A DNA stretch of 64,000 nt from Bacillota bacterium (GTDB lineage: Bacteria > Bacillota > Sulfobacillia > RBS10-35 > JAJYVN01), in the NCBI GenBank assembly GCA_021803205.1, contig JAJZMB010000099.1, forward strand, positions 1 to 64,000, given 5' to 3'. Every line of letters begins with the position of its first letter. Positions within the stretch are counted from its first letter, which is position 1. This document shows, piece by piece, positions 53,017-62,594 of this stretch. The notes below the pieces were generated by a model. That model made no database searches, was not told the DNA's origin, and worked only from the letters and a program-made list of their open reading frames with translations. The translations under genes and the position numbers were made by a program.

Positions 53017-53793
53017 CTACCCCAACTCGACCCCGATCCGGCCTGCAAGGTTACGCAGGTGCTCCACCGCAGCGGCAACCTCGGCCTCGGACGCCGCGCC
53101 CTCGACGCAGAGCGGAACATCACCGGGCATGGCCGACAGCGCCTGGAGCAGCGCCGCGTAGTCGAGCGCACCGCTCCCGACCGGCTCGATGCTCAACCGG
53201 AAGTCAAAGCCCCCGGGATGCAGAAGGGCGTCGCGGGCGTGCACCAGACCCAGCGCCGATCCGAGCTGCTGCACAGAGCGCCGCAGGAAGGAGCCGTTGT
53301 CGAAGTACGTGTCGATGTTCAGCAGGCCGACCGGATCGAAGAGGATGCCGAACGCGGGATGAGCCACGCGGCGCACCGCCTCCGAGGCCGCCAGCAGCGA
53401 GGAGAGCGGGGTTGCGCCCCGCGTCTCCAGAAGAAGCCGTACAGGCACACGAGCCGGCGTGGCCCCGAGGATGGCGCGAATGGTGCGCGCCACATCGTCC
53501 AGGCGGGCGGCGTCTCCCCGACCGGCCCCTGTGACGACCGACAGCGCATCGGCGGCGGCGGCCAGACGGAGGGCGCGCCGCAATGACTGCACGGCGGTAG
53601 GCTCGGTGAGGTCCTTCTCCTCCTCCACCTGCACGATGCGCACACCCGCCGCACGGTACCGCCGACCCAGCGCTTCGGCCTCGGCCTCCGTCGTCCCCGC
53701 CGGGAAAGTGAGCCCGGTCCCCCAAAGTCGCAGGCGCACGCACAGGCACAATCCATCGCTACCGGCAGGGGCAAGCGCGCACAACCGGATCAT
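53017..53793 (-). CDS. Sugar phosphate isomerase/epimerase-like TIM-barrel protein
   Basis: A 258-residue protein with the alternating strand/helix pattern of the xylose isomerase-like (AP endonuclease 2) fold. VRLLLETRGATPLSSLLAASEAV, FGILFDPVGLLNIDTYF, LGLVHARDALLHPGGFDF and VGSGALDYAALLQAL match the positions of its usual metal-ligand strands (E, D, H-x-D, then a PxGxGxxD-like element). Substrate unknown. ATG 53793 begins MIRLCALAPAG. The neighbouring Gfo/Idh gene in the same direction suggests shared carbohydrate or inositol-type catabolism. Confidence 0.7.
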   Translation of the reverse strand: MIRLCALAPAGSDGLCLCVRLRLWGTGLTFPAGTTEAEAEALGRRYRAAGVRIVQVEEEKDLTEPTAVQSLRRALRLAAAADALSVVTGAGRGDAARLDDVARTIRAILGATPARVPVRLLLETRGATPLSSLLAASEAVRRVAHPAFGILFDPVGLLNIDTYFDNGSFLRRSVQQLGSALGLVHARDALLHPGGFDFRLSIEPVGSGALDYAALLQALSAMPGDVPLCVEGAASEAEVAAAVEHLRNLAGRIGVELG

Positions 53794-54241
53794 CGACCAC
53801 CCGGCCTCCCTGGACACGCCGCATCCCGAAGAGAAGAGCCGGCTGGTCGGCTCTTCTCTTCCCGGTCACGGGGGACACGCCGCATCCACACCACATCCGC
53901 CACGGCCACGGCTGGATCCGTGTGCTCCACCTGCCCAAAACGCATCGGCACCGGACCCGGAGGGAAGGGGCCCCCACCCCGCGCGAACTTCGCGCGCCAG
54001 CGGGAATTCCCTGTCACGGGCGTCGGTGCTCCGGGCAGCGGAAGTGCGGCCCCGCCTCAGAGGACTTTGGCGAGATCGCCGATGACTGTCCTCCGCACGC
54101 GCAGCACCTGTCGGGCGCGAGTGAGACGCATGGACAGAGGATCTCCCGTCTCCAAGGACCCCGCGCGGACCGGAAGCGATGCTTCATCTGCGCAGCAGTC
54201 GTCCACACACACCCAGGCCAGTGGGCTGCTGACGACCGGTA
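53794..54241. other. Intergenic region with a flanked hairpin
   Basis: About 450 bases between two minus-strand genes. It contains the 14-bp hairpin with flanking direct repeats at 53812-53887. The open frames to the right of it look like chance. Confidence 0.5.
53812..53887. repeat. Hairpin bracketed by 15-bp direct repeats
   Basis: GGACACGCCGCATCC occurs at 53812-53826 and again at 53873-53887. Between them GAAGAGAAGAGCCG (53828-53841) pairs perfectly with CGGCTCTTCTCTTC (53848-53861). The whole resembles a small insertion with target duplication or a duplicated regulatory unit. No T-run for a terminator. Confidence 0.6.
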
Positions 54242-55351
54242 CTATGCCAATCCTGCCCTGCCTGCCCGCAGATCCTCGAACAACCGGCCCACCGCGACGC
54301 GATCGACCGGCAGCGCCACCCTCCGGTGCATGATCCCCGCCAGATGCATGGCGTTGGCCAGCTCGAGCGCCCTCAGGCCGTCCTCGCCGGTGGCCACCAG
54401 CGGCTCGCCCTCACCGACGGCGCGCACAAAGTTGCGGATGACCGCGGATGTGGGGTCGCCCGTCGCAGGCACCTCTATCTCCTGCCACTCCGCCTGGAAA
54501 CGCGAGCGCTCCGGGCTGTGCAGGATGTGCTCGGAGAGCGGCACGGCGTAACGGCAGTGCAGGAGCTTACCGTCACGGATGGCGATCCGACCGTTTTCCC
54601 CAGTGATCTCGACCGACCGCCGGCCCAGGGGATCCGAGGTGGTGGCCCGGTAGTAGCCGGTCCGGTGCCCGCCGTACTCCAGCACCGCGTGCACCGTGTC
54701 CTCCACCTCGATGCGGTGGATGCGGGTGCCAAGCGCAGCCGTCAGGGCAGTGGCTGGCCCGCCCAACCAGCACAGCAGGTCGATGTCGTGGGGGGCCTGG
54801 TTGGCCAGGATGCCGCCGCCCTCACCCGTCCAGGTGCCGCGCCAGGCACCACTCTCATAGTAAGATTGGGGTCGATACCAACCGGTGGAAACCAGTTCTA
54901 GTTCGTGCAGTTCCCCGAGTGCCCCGGAGGCGATGATCTCGTGGGCCCTGCGGTGCAAGGGTTCGAGACGCCGCTGGAACATGATGCCGAGCCGGACTCC
55001 GGCCTGAGCGGCGGCCCGCACCATGCGGTCGCCCTCGGAGACCTCCACGGCCAAAGGCTTCTCGCAGAGGATGTGCAGTCCTCGGGCGGCCGCGTCGACG
55101 GCGATCCGGGCATGGAAGGGGTGGGGCGTGCCGATGAGGACGGCCTCGACGTGGCCGCTCTCCATCAGTTCCATATGCGACGTGTAGGCGGGAACACCGC
55201 CAGCTTGCTGTGCCGCCGCCCTGGCTCGCTCCTCGACCACGTCCGCCACGGCGGCCACCCTGACCTCCGCCAGCGCCAGTGCCGTCTGGAGCAGGCGCGT
55301 GCCTCTGCCGCCGACACCCACCACACCAATCCGCAACGGATCCATCGCCAT
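54242..55351 (-). CDS. Gfo/Idh/MocA-family oxidoreductase
   Basis: An NAD(P)-dependent sugar or inositol dehydrogenase-like protein of 369 residues. The Rossmann domain begins RIGVVGVGGRGTRLL; GTPHPFH and ILCEKPLAVEVSEGDRMV carry the catalytic EKP motif. The C-terminal alpha/beta domain includes GGGILANQAPHDIDLLCWLGG with the usual GxxxDxxxHxxD-type site. ATG 55351 or the ATG two codons later (55345, better spaced from GGAGGG). Substrate unknown. Same direction as the TIM-barrel gene. Confidence 0.85.
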   Translation of the reverse strand: MAMDPLRIGVVGVGGRGTRLLQTALALAEVRVAAVADVVEERARAAAQQAGGVPAYTSHMELMESGHVEAVLIGTPHPFHARIAVDAAARGLHILCEKPLAVEVSEGDRMVRAAAQAGVRLGIMFQRRLEPLHRRAHEIIASGALGELHELELVSTGWYRPQSYYESGAWRGTWTGEGGGILANQAPHDIDLLCWLGGPATALTAALGTRIHRIEVEDTVHAVLEYGGHRTGYYRATTSDPLGRRSVEITGENGRIAIRDGKLLHCRYAVPLSEHILHSPERSRFQAEWQEIEVPATGDPTSAVIRNFVRAVGEGEPLVATGEDGLRALELANAMHLAGIMHRRVALPVDRVAVGRLFEDLRAGRAGLA

Positions 55352-55527
55352 CCCTCCATCCTTACCGCCCACCGGGATCGGCCCGCCCACCGTGTACCCC
55401 GCGTCGCTGCGCGGGCGCGAGCCCGCCCGGGCCACATCGCCGTGCGGGACCCGCCGCGACCTGCGTGCGTGGCTCGACGGGGCGGCGGGGGCCCCATGAC
55501 GACCCGCTCATCCGCCGGGGCCAGCGG

Positions 55528-56193
55528 TCAGCCCGCGGGGGAAGCCCCGCGCCACTCGGCCGCCGGCGGCGGTACGCTCGGCAGCCCGGCGCCGACCCAG
55601 GCCTTCATACCGCCCAACAGGTTGGCCACCCGAGCGAAGCCCCTCTGCTGCAAAAGCCACGCGGCTCTCAGGCTGCGCACGCCGATGGCACACACGGCCA
55701 CGTATTCGCCGGCGGGGTCCAGTTCAGAGAACCGTGTGGGGATCTCCGCCAGACGCATGCAGATTGCCCCGGCAATGACACCCCCGGCCCATTCCCCAGG
55801 CTCTCGCACGTCCAGGACGGCGATGCCGCCGGTCGCCAACCGGGACGAAAGGGCCTCCGCCTGCCATTCCCGCACGTGTTCCAACGGGTGCCCCGCCTGC
55901 GTCCACGCCTCCACCCCACCCTCCAGCAAGCCCAGCACCGTATGACCGTCGGCCCTGAGGCCCACAGTCGCCGCCTCTGCGGTCGGCCGGTCGTGAGCGA
56001 TGAGCACGGCGGGCACCCCGTTGGGCAGGAGGCTGCGGACCTGGGTCCCGAACCGGTCCACCGCGTAGGGCACGCTGATGCTGCCCGGTATGTGGGCCGC
56101 CATGAATTCCCGCAGGGGTCGCACATCGACGATCCGCACCCCGCCACGACCAAGCCCCGCCATCAGAGCCTGCGCGCAGACGGCGGCCAGCAC
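55528..56193 (-). CDS. Tandem rhodanese-domain protein
   Basis: A 221-residue protein with two rhodanese domains. The first (about 1-100) has VRIVDVRPLREFMAAHIPGSISVPY, but its active-site loop reads LIAHDRPTA without cysteine. The second (about 115-205) has IAVLDVREPGEWAGGVIAGAI and an intact loop VCAIGVRS with the catalytic cysteine. Rhodaneses move sulfane sulfur; the arrangement, one dead and one live domain, is the same as in classical thiosulfate/mercaptopyruvate sulfurtransferases. GTG 56193 is preferred to TTG 56208 because GGAGGG lies seven bases upstream. Confidence 0.85.
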   Translation of the reverse strand: MLAAVCAQALMAGLGRGGVRIVDVRPLREFMAAHIPGSISVPYAVDRFGTQVRSLLPNGVPAVLIAHDRPTAEAATVGLRADGHTVLGLLEGGVEAWTQAGHPLEHVREWQAEALSSRLATGGIAVLDVREPGEWAGGVIAGAICMRLAEIPTRFSELDPAGEYVAVCAIGVRSLRAAWLLQQRGFARVANLLGGMKAWVGAGLPSVPPPAAEWRGASPAG

Positions 56194-56467
56194 GGACTCT
56201 CCCTCCAAGACGATCCCCCCTCAAACCCAGGCACCGCGGCCGCCGGGGTACCCGACCCCCGGCCGTGGGTCTCACCACGTCCACCTCCTTCACGCTCGCC
56301 GGTCCACCCCCTTCCGGGCCAGGGCTCACATCGGTCCCCGGTGGGCCACAAGCCCAGGCGGCCGTGGCGCGCCGGCGCAGGCGGCGGTACACTGGGCGCG
56401 GGACCGCTAATGCTTTTTCGCGCCGCCGTACCAGGCGGACGCGACCGGAAACGGGGGGGCGTCCGCC

Positions 56468-56983
56468 ATGAACGGTGGTAGACCGGTGGAAATGGATCCG
56501 TCCGCCCTGGACGGGCACGGGCTCCGCGTGGCCGTGGTCGCCTCCCGCTTCAACGCCGGCGTGACCGACCGCCTTGCCGCCGGCGCTGCCGGGGTCCTGC
56601 GCGGGCACGGCGTGGCGGAAGCTGATCTCCTGGTCTGCCGCGTGCCGGGGGCGTTCGAACTGGCCCCGACCGCCCGACGGCTTGCGTCTTCCGGTACCTT
56701 CGACGCAGTGGTCTGTCTGGGCGCGGTGATCGAGGGCGGCACCGACCACTACCGCTATGTATGCGACGCCGTCACCGCCGGCCTGACCCGTCTCTCCCAG
56801 GACGCCGCCCATTGGGGCAGCCACGGCGTGGCCGTAACCTTCGGGGTGCTGACGACGCGCACGCTCGAGCAAGCGCAGTCCCGAGCCGGCGGCAGCGAGG
56901 GGAACAAGGGAACCGACGCCGCCCTCGCCGCGCTTGAAGTCGCGCGGCTGTGGCGCCGCCTGGACGCCGTGGGCACCGACTGA
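56468..56983 (+). CDS. ribH: 6,7-dimethyl-8-ribityllumazine synthase
   Basis: Condenses the RibA/D pyrimidine with the RibB butanone phosphate, the penultimate riboflavin step. The 171-residue protein has VAVVASRFNAGVTDRLAAGA, RVPGAFELA, CLGAVIEGGTDHYRYVCDA with the catalytic His, FGVLTTRTLEQAQSRAGG and GNKGTDAALAALE. ATG 56468 or ATG 56492. It stands alone, about 15.6 kb from ribD-ribE-ribBA. I find no FMN riboswitch in the 260 bases upstream, so it may be regulated differently. Confidence 0.93.
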   Translation: MNGGRPVEMDPSALDGHGLRVAVVASRFNAGVTDRLAAGAAGVLRGHGVAEADLLVCRVPGAFELAPTARRLASSGTFDAVVCLGAVIEGGTDHYRYVCDAVTAGLTRLSQDAAHWGSHGVAVTFGVLTTRTLEQAQSRAGGSEGNKGTDAALAALEVARLWRRLDAVGTD

Positions 56984-57415
56984 CCAATAGGCCGCGGCGC
57001 AATCCCCTGCCGCCAGCTGCACGGATAGGCCGCCCGCATCCGCGCGCCGACGGTACGTGGACGGGCCGCAGTCGACAGTCATCGACCGCATCATCGACGG
57101 CGAGCGCACCCGCACGCGCGTATGGCCGCATCTTCCCGGCCCGCCCACCCCGGTGCGGCGAACGGTTCCGCCCCGCCGGCTTCCGGCCCCCACCCGACCG
57201 TCGCCCCGTCCCCGGGAACCGTGGCCGCCACGTCGCTCCGATGGCAACCGGCCCGGGGAGCCCGACGGCGGATCTGCCGCAGGTCACAGCCGCCGCAAGG
57301 CAGAAGGGGCGACGACGAGGCCTTGCGCCGGGCCCTGGACCCGCGCGGGGCCGCCACCACGGCCACGCACACCTGCGGGGTCGGCGAAACGGTCTACTCA
57401 GAGGAGGCGAAACCC
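56984..57415. other. Intergenic region before the fucosidase gene
   Basis: About 430 GC-rich bases. The fucosidase frame is open to 57122, but the sequence is Pro/Ala/Arg-rich with no similarity to the family. GAGGAGG at 57401-57407 is the ribosome binding site for the GTG at 57416. Nothing else identified. Confidence 0.45.
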
Positions 57416-58489
57416 GTGGGTCCGGTGCCGTCGTACCTTCGCGGCTATGAAGATCTCTATCGCGAGAATCCGCGCGCCGCGGCGCTGACGTGGTTCGCCG
57501 CAGCACGCTACGGCCTCTTCCTGCACTTCGGATTGTATTCGCTGCTGGGCCGCCACGAGTGGGTGCAGTTCCGCGAGCGCATCCCGGTGGCCGAATACGC
57601 CAAGCTGATGAACCGCTTCAGGGCGGAGCGCTTCGACGCGGAATACATAGTGTCGTTCGCCGCAGACTGCGGCATGCGGTACGTCAACATCACGACCAGG
57701 CATCACGACTCGTTCTGCCTCTTCGAGACGGCCGAGACGCCCTTGCACGTCGGCAACAGCCCGGCGGGGCGCGACCTAGTCGGGGAACTGGCGGCAGCCT
57801 GCGCGCGCCATGGCATCGGCCTGTTCCTGTACTACTCGCACGGCCGCGACTGGAGGCATCCCCACGCGCCAAACAACGACGCATGGGGCGGAAGCGCCCG
57901 TCCGGCGTACGACCCGCCCGAACCCTCCTACGCCACCGGTACTGAGCACGATCTCGACCGCTATCTCGCCTTCATGGACCGCCAGGTGACCGAACTCCTC
58001 ACCCGCTACGGGCCGGTGGCCGGGATTTGGCTCGACGGCATCGCCGTGCCGCAAAGCGGGGACGCGGCGCGCTTCCGCTGCCAGGAACTCTACGACCGGA
58101 TCCACGCCTTGCAGCCCCAGGTGCTCGTTTCCTACAAGCAGGGCCTGCTCGGCACCGAAGACTTCGTCACGCCGGAACACCGGCCGCTGAGCAGCCTGAA
58201 CAAGCCGGGGGAGATCTGTACCACGATGATCCCGAGCGCCCGCCACCGGAGCGAGGTGGGCGTTTCCTGGGGCCACCTCGCAGCTGCCCGCGGCAAGCAC
58301 AAGACCGCCAACGAGGTATGGGAAACGTTGGGCGCGGCTCGCCGGAACGGGTACAACCTCCTACTCAACACCGCGCCTCTGCCGGACGGAGCCATCGACC
58401 CGGAGGACGACGCAGTGCTCCGGGAGGTCGGCGCGCGGCTCCGCCGGGAGGGCTTTCCCGAGGGCGGAGGCACCGCGCCGACACGATAG
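57416..58489 (+). CDS. Glycoside hydrolase family 29, alpha-L-fucosidase-like
   Basis: A 357-residue protein. The GH29 (beta/alpha)8 features are present: WFAAARYGLFLHFGLYS, YVNITTRHHDSFCLF, HGIGLFLYYSHGRDW, and TRYGPVAGIWLDGI, whose Asp corresponds to the catalytic nucleophile. It ends with WETLGAARRNGYNLLLNTAP, lacking the C-terminal beta-sandwich of larger enzymes. No signal peptide, so intracellular. Substrate could be fucose or a related 6-deoxy sugar; GH29 is broad. GTG 57416 fits the GAGGAGG eight bases upstream. Confidence 0.82.
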   Translation: MGPVPSYLRGYEDLYRENPRAAALTWFAAARYGLFLHFGLYSLLGRHEWVQFRERIPVAEYAKLMNRFRAERFDAEYIVSFAADCGMRYVNITTRHHDSFCLFETAETPLHVGNSPAGRDLVGELAAACARHGIGLFLYYSHGRDWRHPHAPNNDAWGGSARPAYDPPEPSYATGTEHDLDRYLAFMDRQVTELLTRYGPVAGIWLDGIAVPQSGDAARFRCQELYDRIHALQPQVLVSYKQGLLGTEDFVTPEHRPLSSLNKPGEICTTMIPSARHRSEVGVSWGHLAAARGKHKTANEVWETLGAARRNGYNLLLNTAPLPDGAIDPEDDAVLREVGARLRREGFPEGGGTAPTR

Positions 58490-58584
58490 CGCCCGCGGCC
58501 ACGGTCCTTTCCGGCAAAAGCGCGGCAGCCGACACCGCGCTCATCGCCCCACCGGTGCCCGGGATATCGCAGCCGCCGCTCCCC

Positions 58585-61440
58585 TCATCCCGTGTTCCGC
58601 AACCCGTGCGCCACGCCGTTGAGCGTCCGGAGCACCGCCGTCAGGTGGGAGGCGCGCTCCCGCTCGCCGAGCCCGGGCCGGCGCAGCCGGCGCAGCAGGG
58701 CAACCTGCAGGTAGGACAGCGGGTCGACGTAGGGATTGCGCAACGCGATGCTGCGCTGCAGCGCCGGCTGGTCGGCCAGCAGGGCAGAGTTGCCCTGGAC
58801 GCGCAGGACCGCGGCCTCGGTGCGCGCATACTCTGCCCGGATCTGCTCGAAGATGCGCGGCGCATCGGGCACCGCCTCCGCCGCGAGATCGGCATAGGCC
58901 GAGGCGATGTGCATGTCCGCCTTGCACAGTGCCATGGCACAGTTGTCGAGCACCGTGCGGAAGAAGGCCCAGCCCCGGTACATCTCGCCGCACAACTCCC
59001 AGTCGCGCAGCGCCTCCAGGGCCGCACCCACCCCGTACCATCCCGGGATGAGGTGGCGGCTCTGCGTCCAGGCGAACGTCCAGGGGATCGCCCGCAGATC
59101 CTCGATGCGCTGGCCAACGCGGCGGCGCGACGGCCGGGAGCCGATATGGAGCATGGCGATCTCTTCAATGGGGGTGGCCGCGTAGAAGTAGGAGACGAAG
59201 GCGGGGTCCTCCACAAGGGCGCGGTAGGCCTGGCGCGAACGTTCGGCCATCTCGTCCATGGCTCGGCGCCATTGTGGCGGAACAGCCCTCTGCGCGGCGC
59301 CCCTGCCGGCGGCGTCGCACACGGCCACCAGCACCTGTTCCAGCGTGCGTTCGGCGATCTCCGCCGGCAGGAACCGGTGGGACATCATCTCCCCCTGTTG
59401 CGTGATGCGCAGCCGGCCCGTCTGCGTCTCGGGCGGCTGCGCACGGATGGCGCTGCCGAGCGGACCCCCACCTCGCCCCAATGCCCCCCCCCGTCCGTGG
59501 AAGAGGGTGAGTTCGACGCCCGCCGCGGCCGCCACGGCCGCCAGCTCACCCTGAGCGCGGTACAGTGCCCAGTTGGCGCCGAGGTAACCGCCGTCCTTGG
59601 TCGAATCCGAATACCCGAGCATAACCTCCTGGCGCATGCCGCGCGCCCCGAGCTGTGGCCGATACGCGGGATGCGCCAGCAGGGAGGCCAGCACGGCCGC
59701 CCCCTGCCGCAGATCCTCGATCGTCTCGATCAGCGGCGCGATGTCCAGCCGGCTGTAGAAGTCGCCGGAAGCGCCGCCGCCGCCCGGCCCCCACCCGCAG
59801 ATGCCCGCCAGCATCGCGAGGAAGAGGACCTCCAGGACATCCTCGACCCCGTGCGACATGCTGATGATATACGGTCCGATGGCCTCCGCGCCCAGTTCCC
59901 GCTGGGCCCAGGCGATGACCCCGAAGACCTCCAACACCTCGGACGCCTCCGGGGACAGCGCGCTGGCCGCGTGCCCGCCGGTCCAACCGCTCGGTGCCAG
60001 AACGCGTGCGAGCACCGCCGCCTGCTCCCCCGGCGGCAGTTCGGCATACCCCGGACACACCCCCGCCACCGCCAGGACCTCCGCCACCGCGCGTTCGTGG
60101 CGGGCGGAATGCTCCCGGATGTCCATGGTCGCCAGTTGAAAGCCGAACAGGCGGACCCGCCGGATCAGCGGTTCCAGGATCAGGCGCGCCAGGACCTCAC
60201 CCCGCTCCGCGCGCAGGCTCGCGCCGATCTCCGTCAGATCGTCCAGGAACTCACCGGCGTTCCGGTAGCCGCTGTCGGCCCCCGGCGGGGGCAGGGGATC
60301 CGCCGTCCCACCCGGCTCGGGTTCCGGCGCGCCGCCAACGGACCAGAGCGTGATCTCCAGCTTGCGGTATATGAAAAAGAGCTTGCGTCGGTACGGCTCG
60401 TCGAGGTTGCGCCTGGCCATGAAGGCCGCAAAGGTCGGCATGGCCGCCTCGTCAGAGGCAATGGAACGCAGCAACTCGGGCGTGGCCGGCTGTAGCGTGG
60501 CGCTGGAACTGAGTTTGCGGGCGGCGGCGGCCACCGCGCGCAGGTAACGGCTGAGGACCAGCCTCTTTTGCAGCACCAGGGCCTGCCGGGTCACCGCCGG
60601 CGTCACGTGCGGGTTGCCGTCCCGGTCCCCCCCGACCCAGGTGCCGAAGCGTACTACGCCGTCGGGCACCGGCGGGGGTGTCTCGGGGTAGGTGGCGGCG
60701 AGGGCGTCGCGCAGCCGTTCCGCGACGGTGGGCAGGGCGTCGAAGAGAATGCTGTCGAAGTAGAAGAGGTTGTTCTTGACCTCGTCGATGACGCTGGGCG
60801 GGTTGCTGCGCAGTTCGTCGGTCTGCCACAGGGCGGTGATCTCCGCCAGGAGTTCCTCGCGCACCGCCTGCTCCTGCGTCGGCGTGAGCTGCTCACGATC
60901 ACGGCGCAGGAGCAGGGCGTGGATCGCCTGGTATTTCTCCAGCACGGTGCGCCGCACGTTTTCCGTGGGATGCGCGGTGCTCACCAGATCGACGCGCACG
61001 CCCGCGACGGTCTCCGCCACAACCGCCGCCGGCAGGCCGCGCAGCCGCAGGTCCTGCATCAGGGAGGCGAAGGATTCCTCCTGAGGCCCCTCCCTCTCGC
61101 TCCACAGTTCGTGGTCGCGCCGGCGCCGGATGCGGTGATGCTGCTCGGCGATGTTCACCAACTGAAAATAGATGGCGAAGGCCCGCGCAACGGACACCGC
61201 GCGCCCCAGGTCGAGCCCTTCGACATGACGGCGCAGCGCGGCCGCCCCCGCAGGGCTATAAGCGGCGCGCAAGCGCTTGCACGCCCGGCGGATGCGCTCG
61301 ACCTCGGCGAAGACATCCGCCCCGTCCTGTTCCCGCAATACCTGGCCGAGCAGTGTGCCCAGGGCGTGGATGTCCCGTCGCAGCAGGCGCGTACCCCGGT
61401 CCGGCACGCGCCGCCCCAGCCCTCGTGCCACCCCCTTCAC
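58585..61440 (-). CDS. ppc: Phosphoenolpyruvate carboxylase
   Basis: Carboxylates PEP to oxaloacetate to refill the TCA cycle. The 951-residue protein contains DLVSTAHPTE (catalytic His), GTWVGGDRDGNPHVT, GYSDSTKDGGYLGANWALY, LFHGRGGALGRGGGP, LRITQQGEMM and ends exactly in the conserved RNTG needed for activity. Allosteric-site residues (an Arg/Lys set) appear conserved. GTG 61440 overlaps the galK stop by four bases, so it is translated from the gal transcript, which is unusual. The low-complexity stretch around residue 395 (PEPEPGGTADPLPPPG) is an insertion in a surface loop. Confidence 0.95.
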   Translation of the reverse strand: MKGVARGLGRRVPDRGTRLLRRDIHALGTLLGQVLREQDGADVFAEVERIRRACKRLRAAYSPAGAAALRRHVEGLDLGRAVSVARAFAIYFQLVNIAEQHHRIRRRRDHELWSEREGPQEESFASLMQDLRLRGLPAAVVAETVAGVRVDLVSTAHPTENVRRTVLEKYQAIHALLLRRDREQLTPTQEQAVREELLAEITALWQTDELRSNPPSVIDEVKNNLFYFDSILFDALPTVAERLRDALAATYPETPPPVPDGVVRFGTWVGGDRDGNPHVTPAVTRQALVLQKRLVLSRYLRAVAAAARKLSSSATLQPATPELLRSIASDEAAMPTFAAFMARRNLDEPYRRKLFFIYRKLEITLWSVGGAPEPEPGGTADPLPPPGADSGYRNAGEFLDDLTEIGASLRAERGEVLARLILEPLIRRVRLFGFQLATMDIREHSARHERAVAEVLAVAGVCPGYAELPPGEQAAVLARVLAPSGWTGGHAASALSPEASEVLEVFGVIAWAQRELGAEAIGPYIISMSHGVEDVLEVLFLAMLAGICGWGPGGGGASGDFYSRLDIAPLIETIEDLRQGAAVLASLLAHPAYRPQLGARGMRQEVMLGYSDSTKDGGYLGANWALYRAQGELAAVAAAAGVELTLFHGRGGALGRGGGPLGSAIRAQPPETQTGRLRITQQGEMMSHRFLPAEIAERTLEQVLVAVCDAAGRGAAQRAVPPQWRRAMDEMAERSRQAYRALVEDPAFVSYFYAATPIEEIAMLHIGSRPSRRRVGQRIEDLRAIPWTFAWTQSRHLIPGWYGVGAALEALRDWELCGEMYRGWAFFRTVLDNCAMALCKADMHIASAYADLAAEAVPDAPRIFEQIRAEYARTEAAVLRVQGNSALLADQPALQRSIALRNPYVDPLSYLQVALLRRLRRPGLGERERASHLTAVLRTLNGVAHGLRNTG

Positions 61441-62594
61441 CCGGGCGTCCCCCCACCCTCGACGCGGCGCGCCCCTGCCGCCGCTTGGACGGCGGCACAA
61501 GTGAACGGCGCCCACCCGCGCCGCGCGTACTGCGCCCGCAACCGCGCAATCAATTCGGCTTCGGCCTCCGTTCGCAGCAGGGCGATCGCGCTGCCACCGA
61601 ACCCTGCCCCTGTTAACCTTGCGCCGAGCACACCCGGCACCTCGCGCGCCACGGAGACCACCAGGTCCAGGGCCGGATGGCTCACCTCGTAGTCCATGGC
61701 CAGGGACCGGTGCGAGGCGAAAAACGCCTGGCCGACCGCCGGCCAGTCCCCCCGGCCCGCCGCCGCGACCACCTCCACCACGCGCGCGTTCTCCGTAACG
61801 ATGTGCCTCGCCCGCCGGCGCAGCAGCGGATCCCCGAGACGCTCCACCTCCGCCTCCCGGGCATCGCGCAGGGCAGGCACACCCAGGGCGGCCGCCGCGG
61901 CCCGCGCCTCTTCAAAGCGTGCCTGATATCCCCCCCCGCTGACCTGATGCGCCGCGCGCGTATCGATCACGACCAGGGCCAGGCCCGCATCCTCCGGGAC
62001 AAATGGCACCGCCGAGACAGTCGGGATCCGGGTGTCCAGCAGCAGGGCCTTGCGGGCCTGACCCAGGGCGGAGGCCATCTGGTCCATGATGCCCGAGTTC
62101 ACTCCGGCGAAGAGGTTCTCGGCACGCTGCCCCACGGCCGCGAGTTGCTCCGGAGTCCGCGAGAGCGCAAAGAGGTCGTTGAGGGCCACCGCCACAGCCA
62201 TCTCCAGAGCCGCCGACGAGGAAAGTCCCGCGCCCAGGGGGAGGTCGCCGAAGACAAAGAGGTCCACACCCCGGGGGATCCCCAGGCCGGCGAGCACACC
62301 GGCCACGTAGTTGAACCAGTTCGGCCCGGGACGCGGCGCCAGGCTCCGAAGGTCGGCCTCCGCCGCCGCCGCCAGGACGCCGCTCCAAGCCCGGACACGG
62401 CCGTCCTGCCGCCTCCGGGCCGCGACGGCCGTGTGGCGTTCGATCGCGATGGGCAGGCACAACCCCTGCTGGTAGTCGGTGTGCTCGCCGATGAGGTTTA
62501 CGCGTCCCGGCGCGAGCCAGACGCCGTCGGGTCCGGTGCCAAACCGCTGCCGGAACCCGTCCCGTCCCGCCGCCGCAGCCTGCTGCGGTGTCAC
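61437..62594 (-). CDS. galK: Galactokinase
   Basis: Phosphorylates alpha-D-galactose at C1, the first Leloir step. The 385-residue GHMP kinase has the substrate signature GRVNLIGEHTDYQQG, the ATP loop LPLGAGLSSSAALEMA, GIMDQMAS and the third motif GARLTGAGFGGSAIALL. GTG 62594 overlaps the galT stop (GTGA), and its own stop overlaps the ppc start. Confidence 0.95.
   Translation of the reverse strand: MTPQQAAAAGRDGFRQRFGTGPDGVWLAPGRVNLIGEHTDYQQGLCLPIAIERHTAVAARRRQDGRVRAWSGVLAAAAEADLRSLAPRPGPNWFNYVAGVLAGLGIPRGVDLFVFGDLPLGAGLSSSAALEMAVAVALNDLFALSRTPEQLAAVGQRAENLFAGVNSGIMDQMASALGQARKALLLDTRIPTVSAVPFVPEDAGLALVVIDTRAAHQVSGGGYQARFEEARAAAAALGVPALRDAREAEVERLGDPLLRRRARHIVTENARVVEVVAAAGRGDWPAVGQAFFASHRSLAMDYEVSHPALDLVVSVAREVPGVLGARLTGAGFGGSAIALLRTEAEAELIARLRAQYARRGWAPFTCAAVQAAAGARRVEGGGTPG

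Noticed and set aside
56209-56467. Search for an FMN riboswitch in front of ribH
   Set aside because: None of the conserved RFN blocks seen at 37768-37944 is present.
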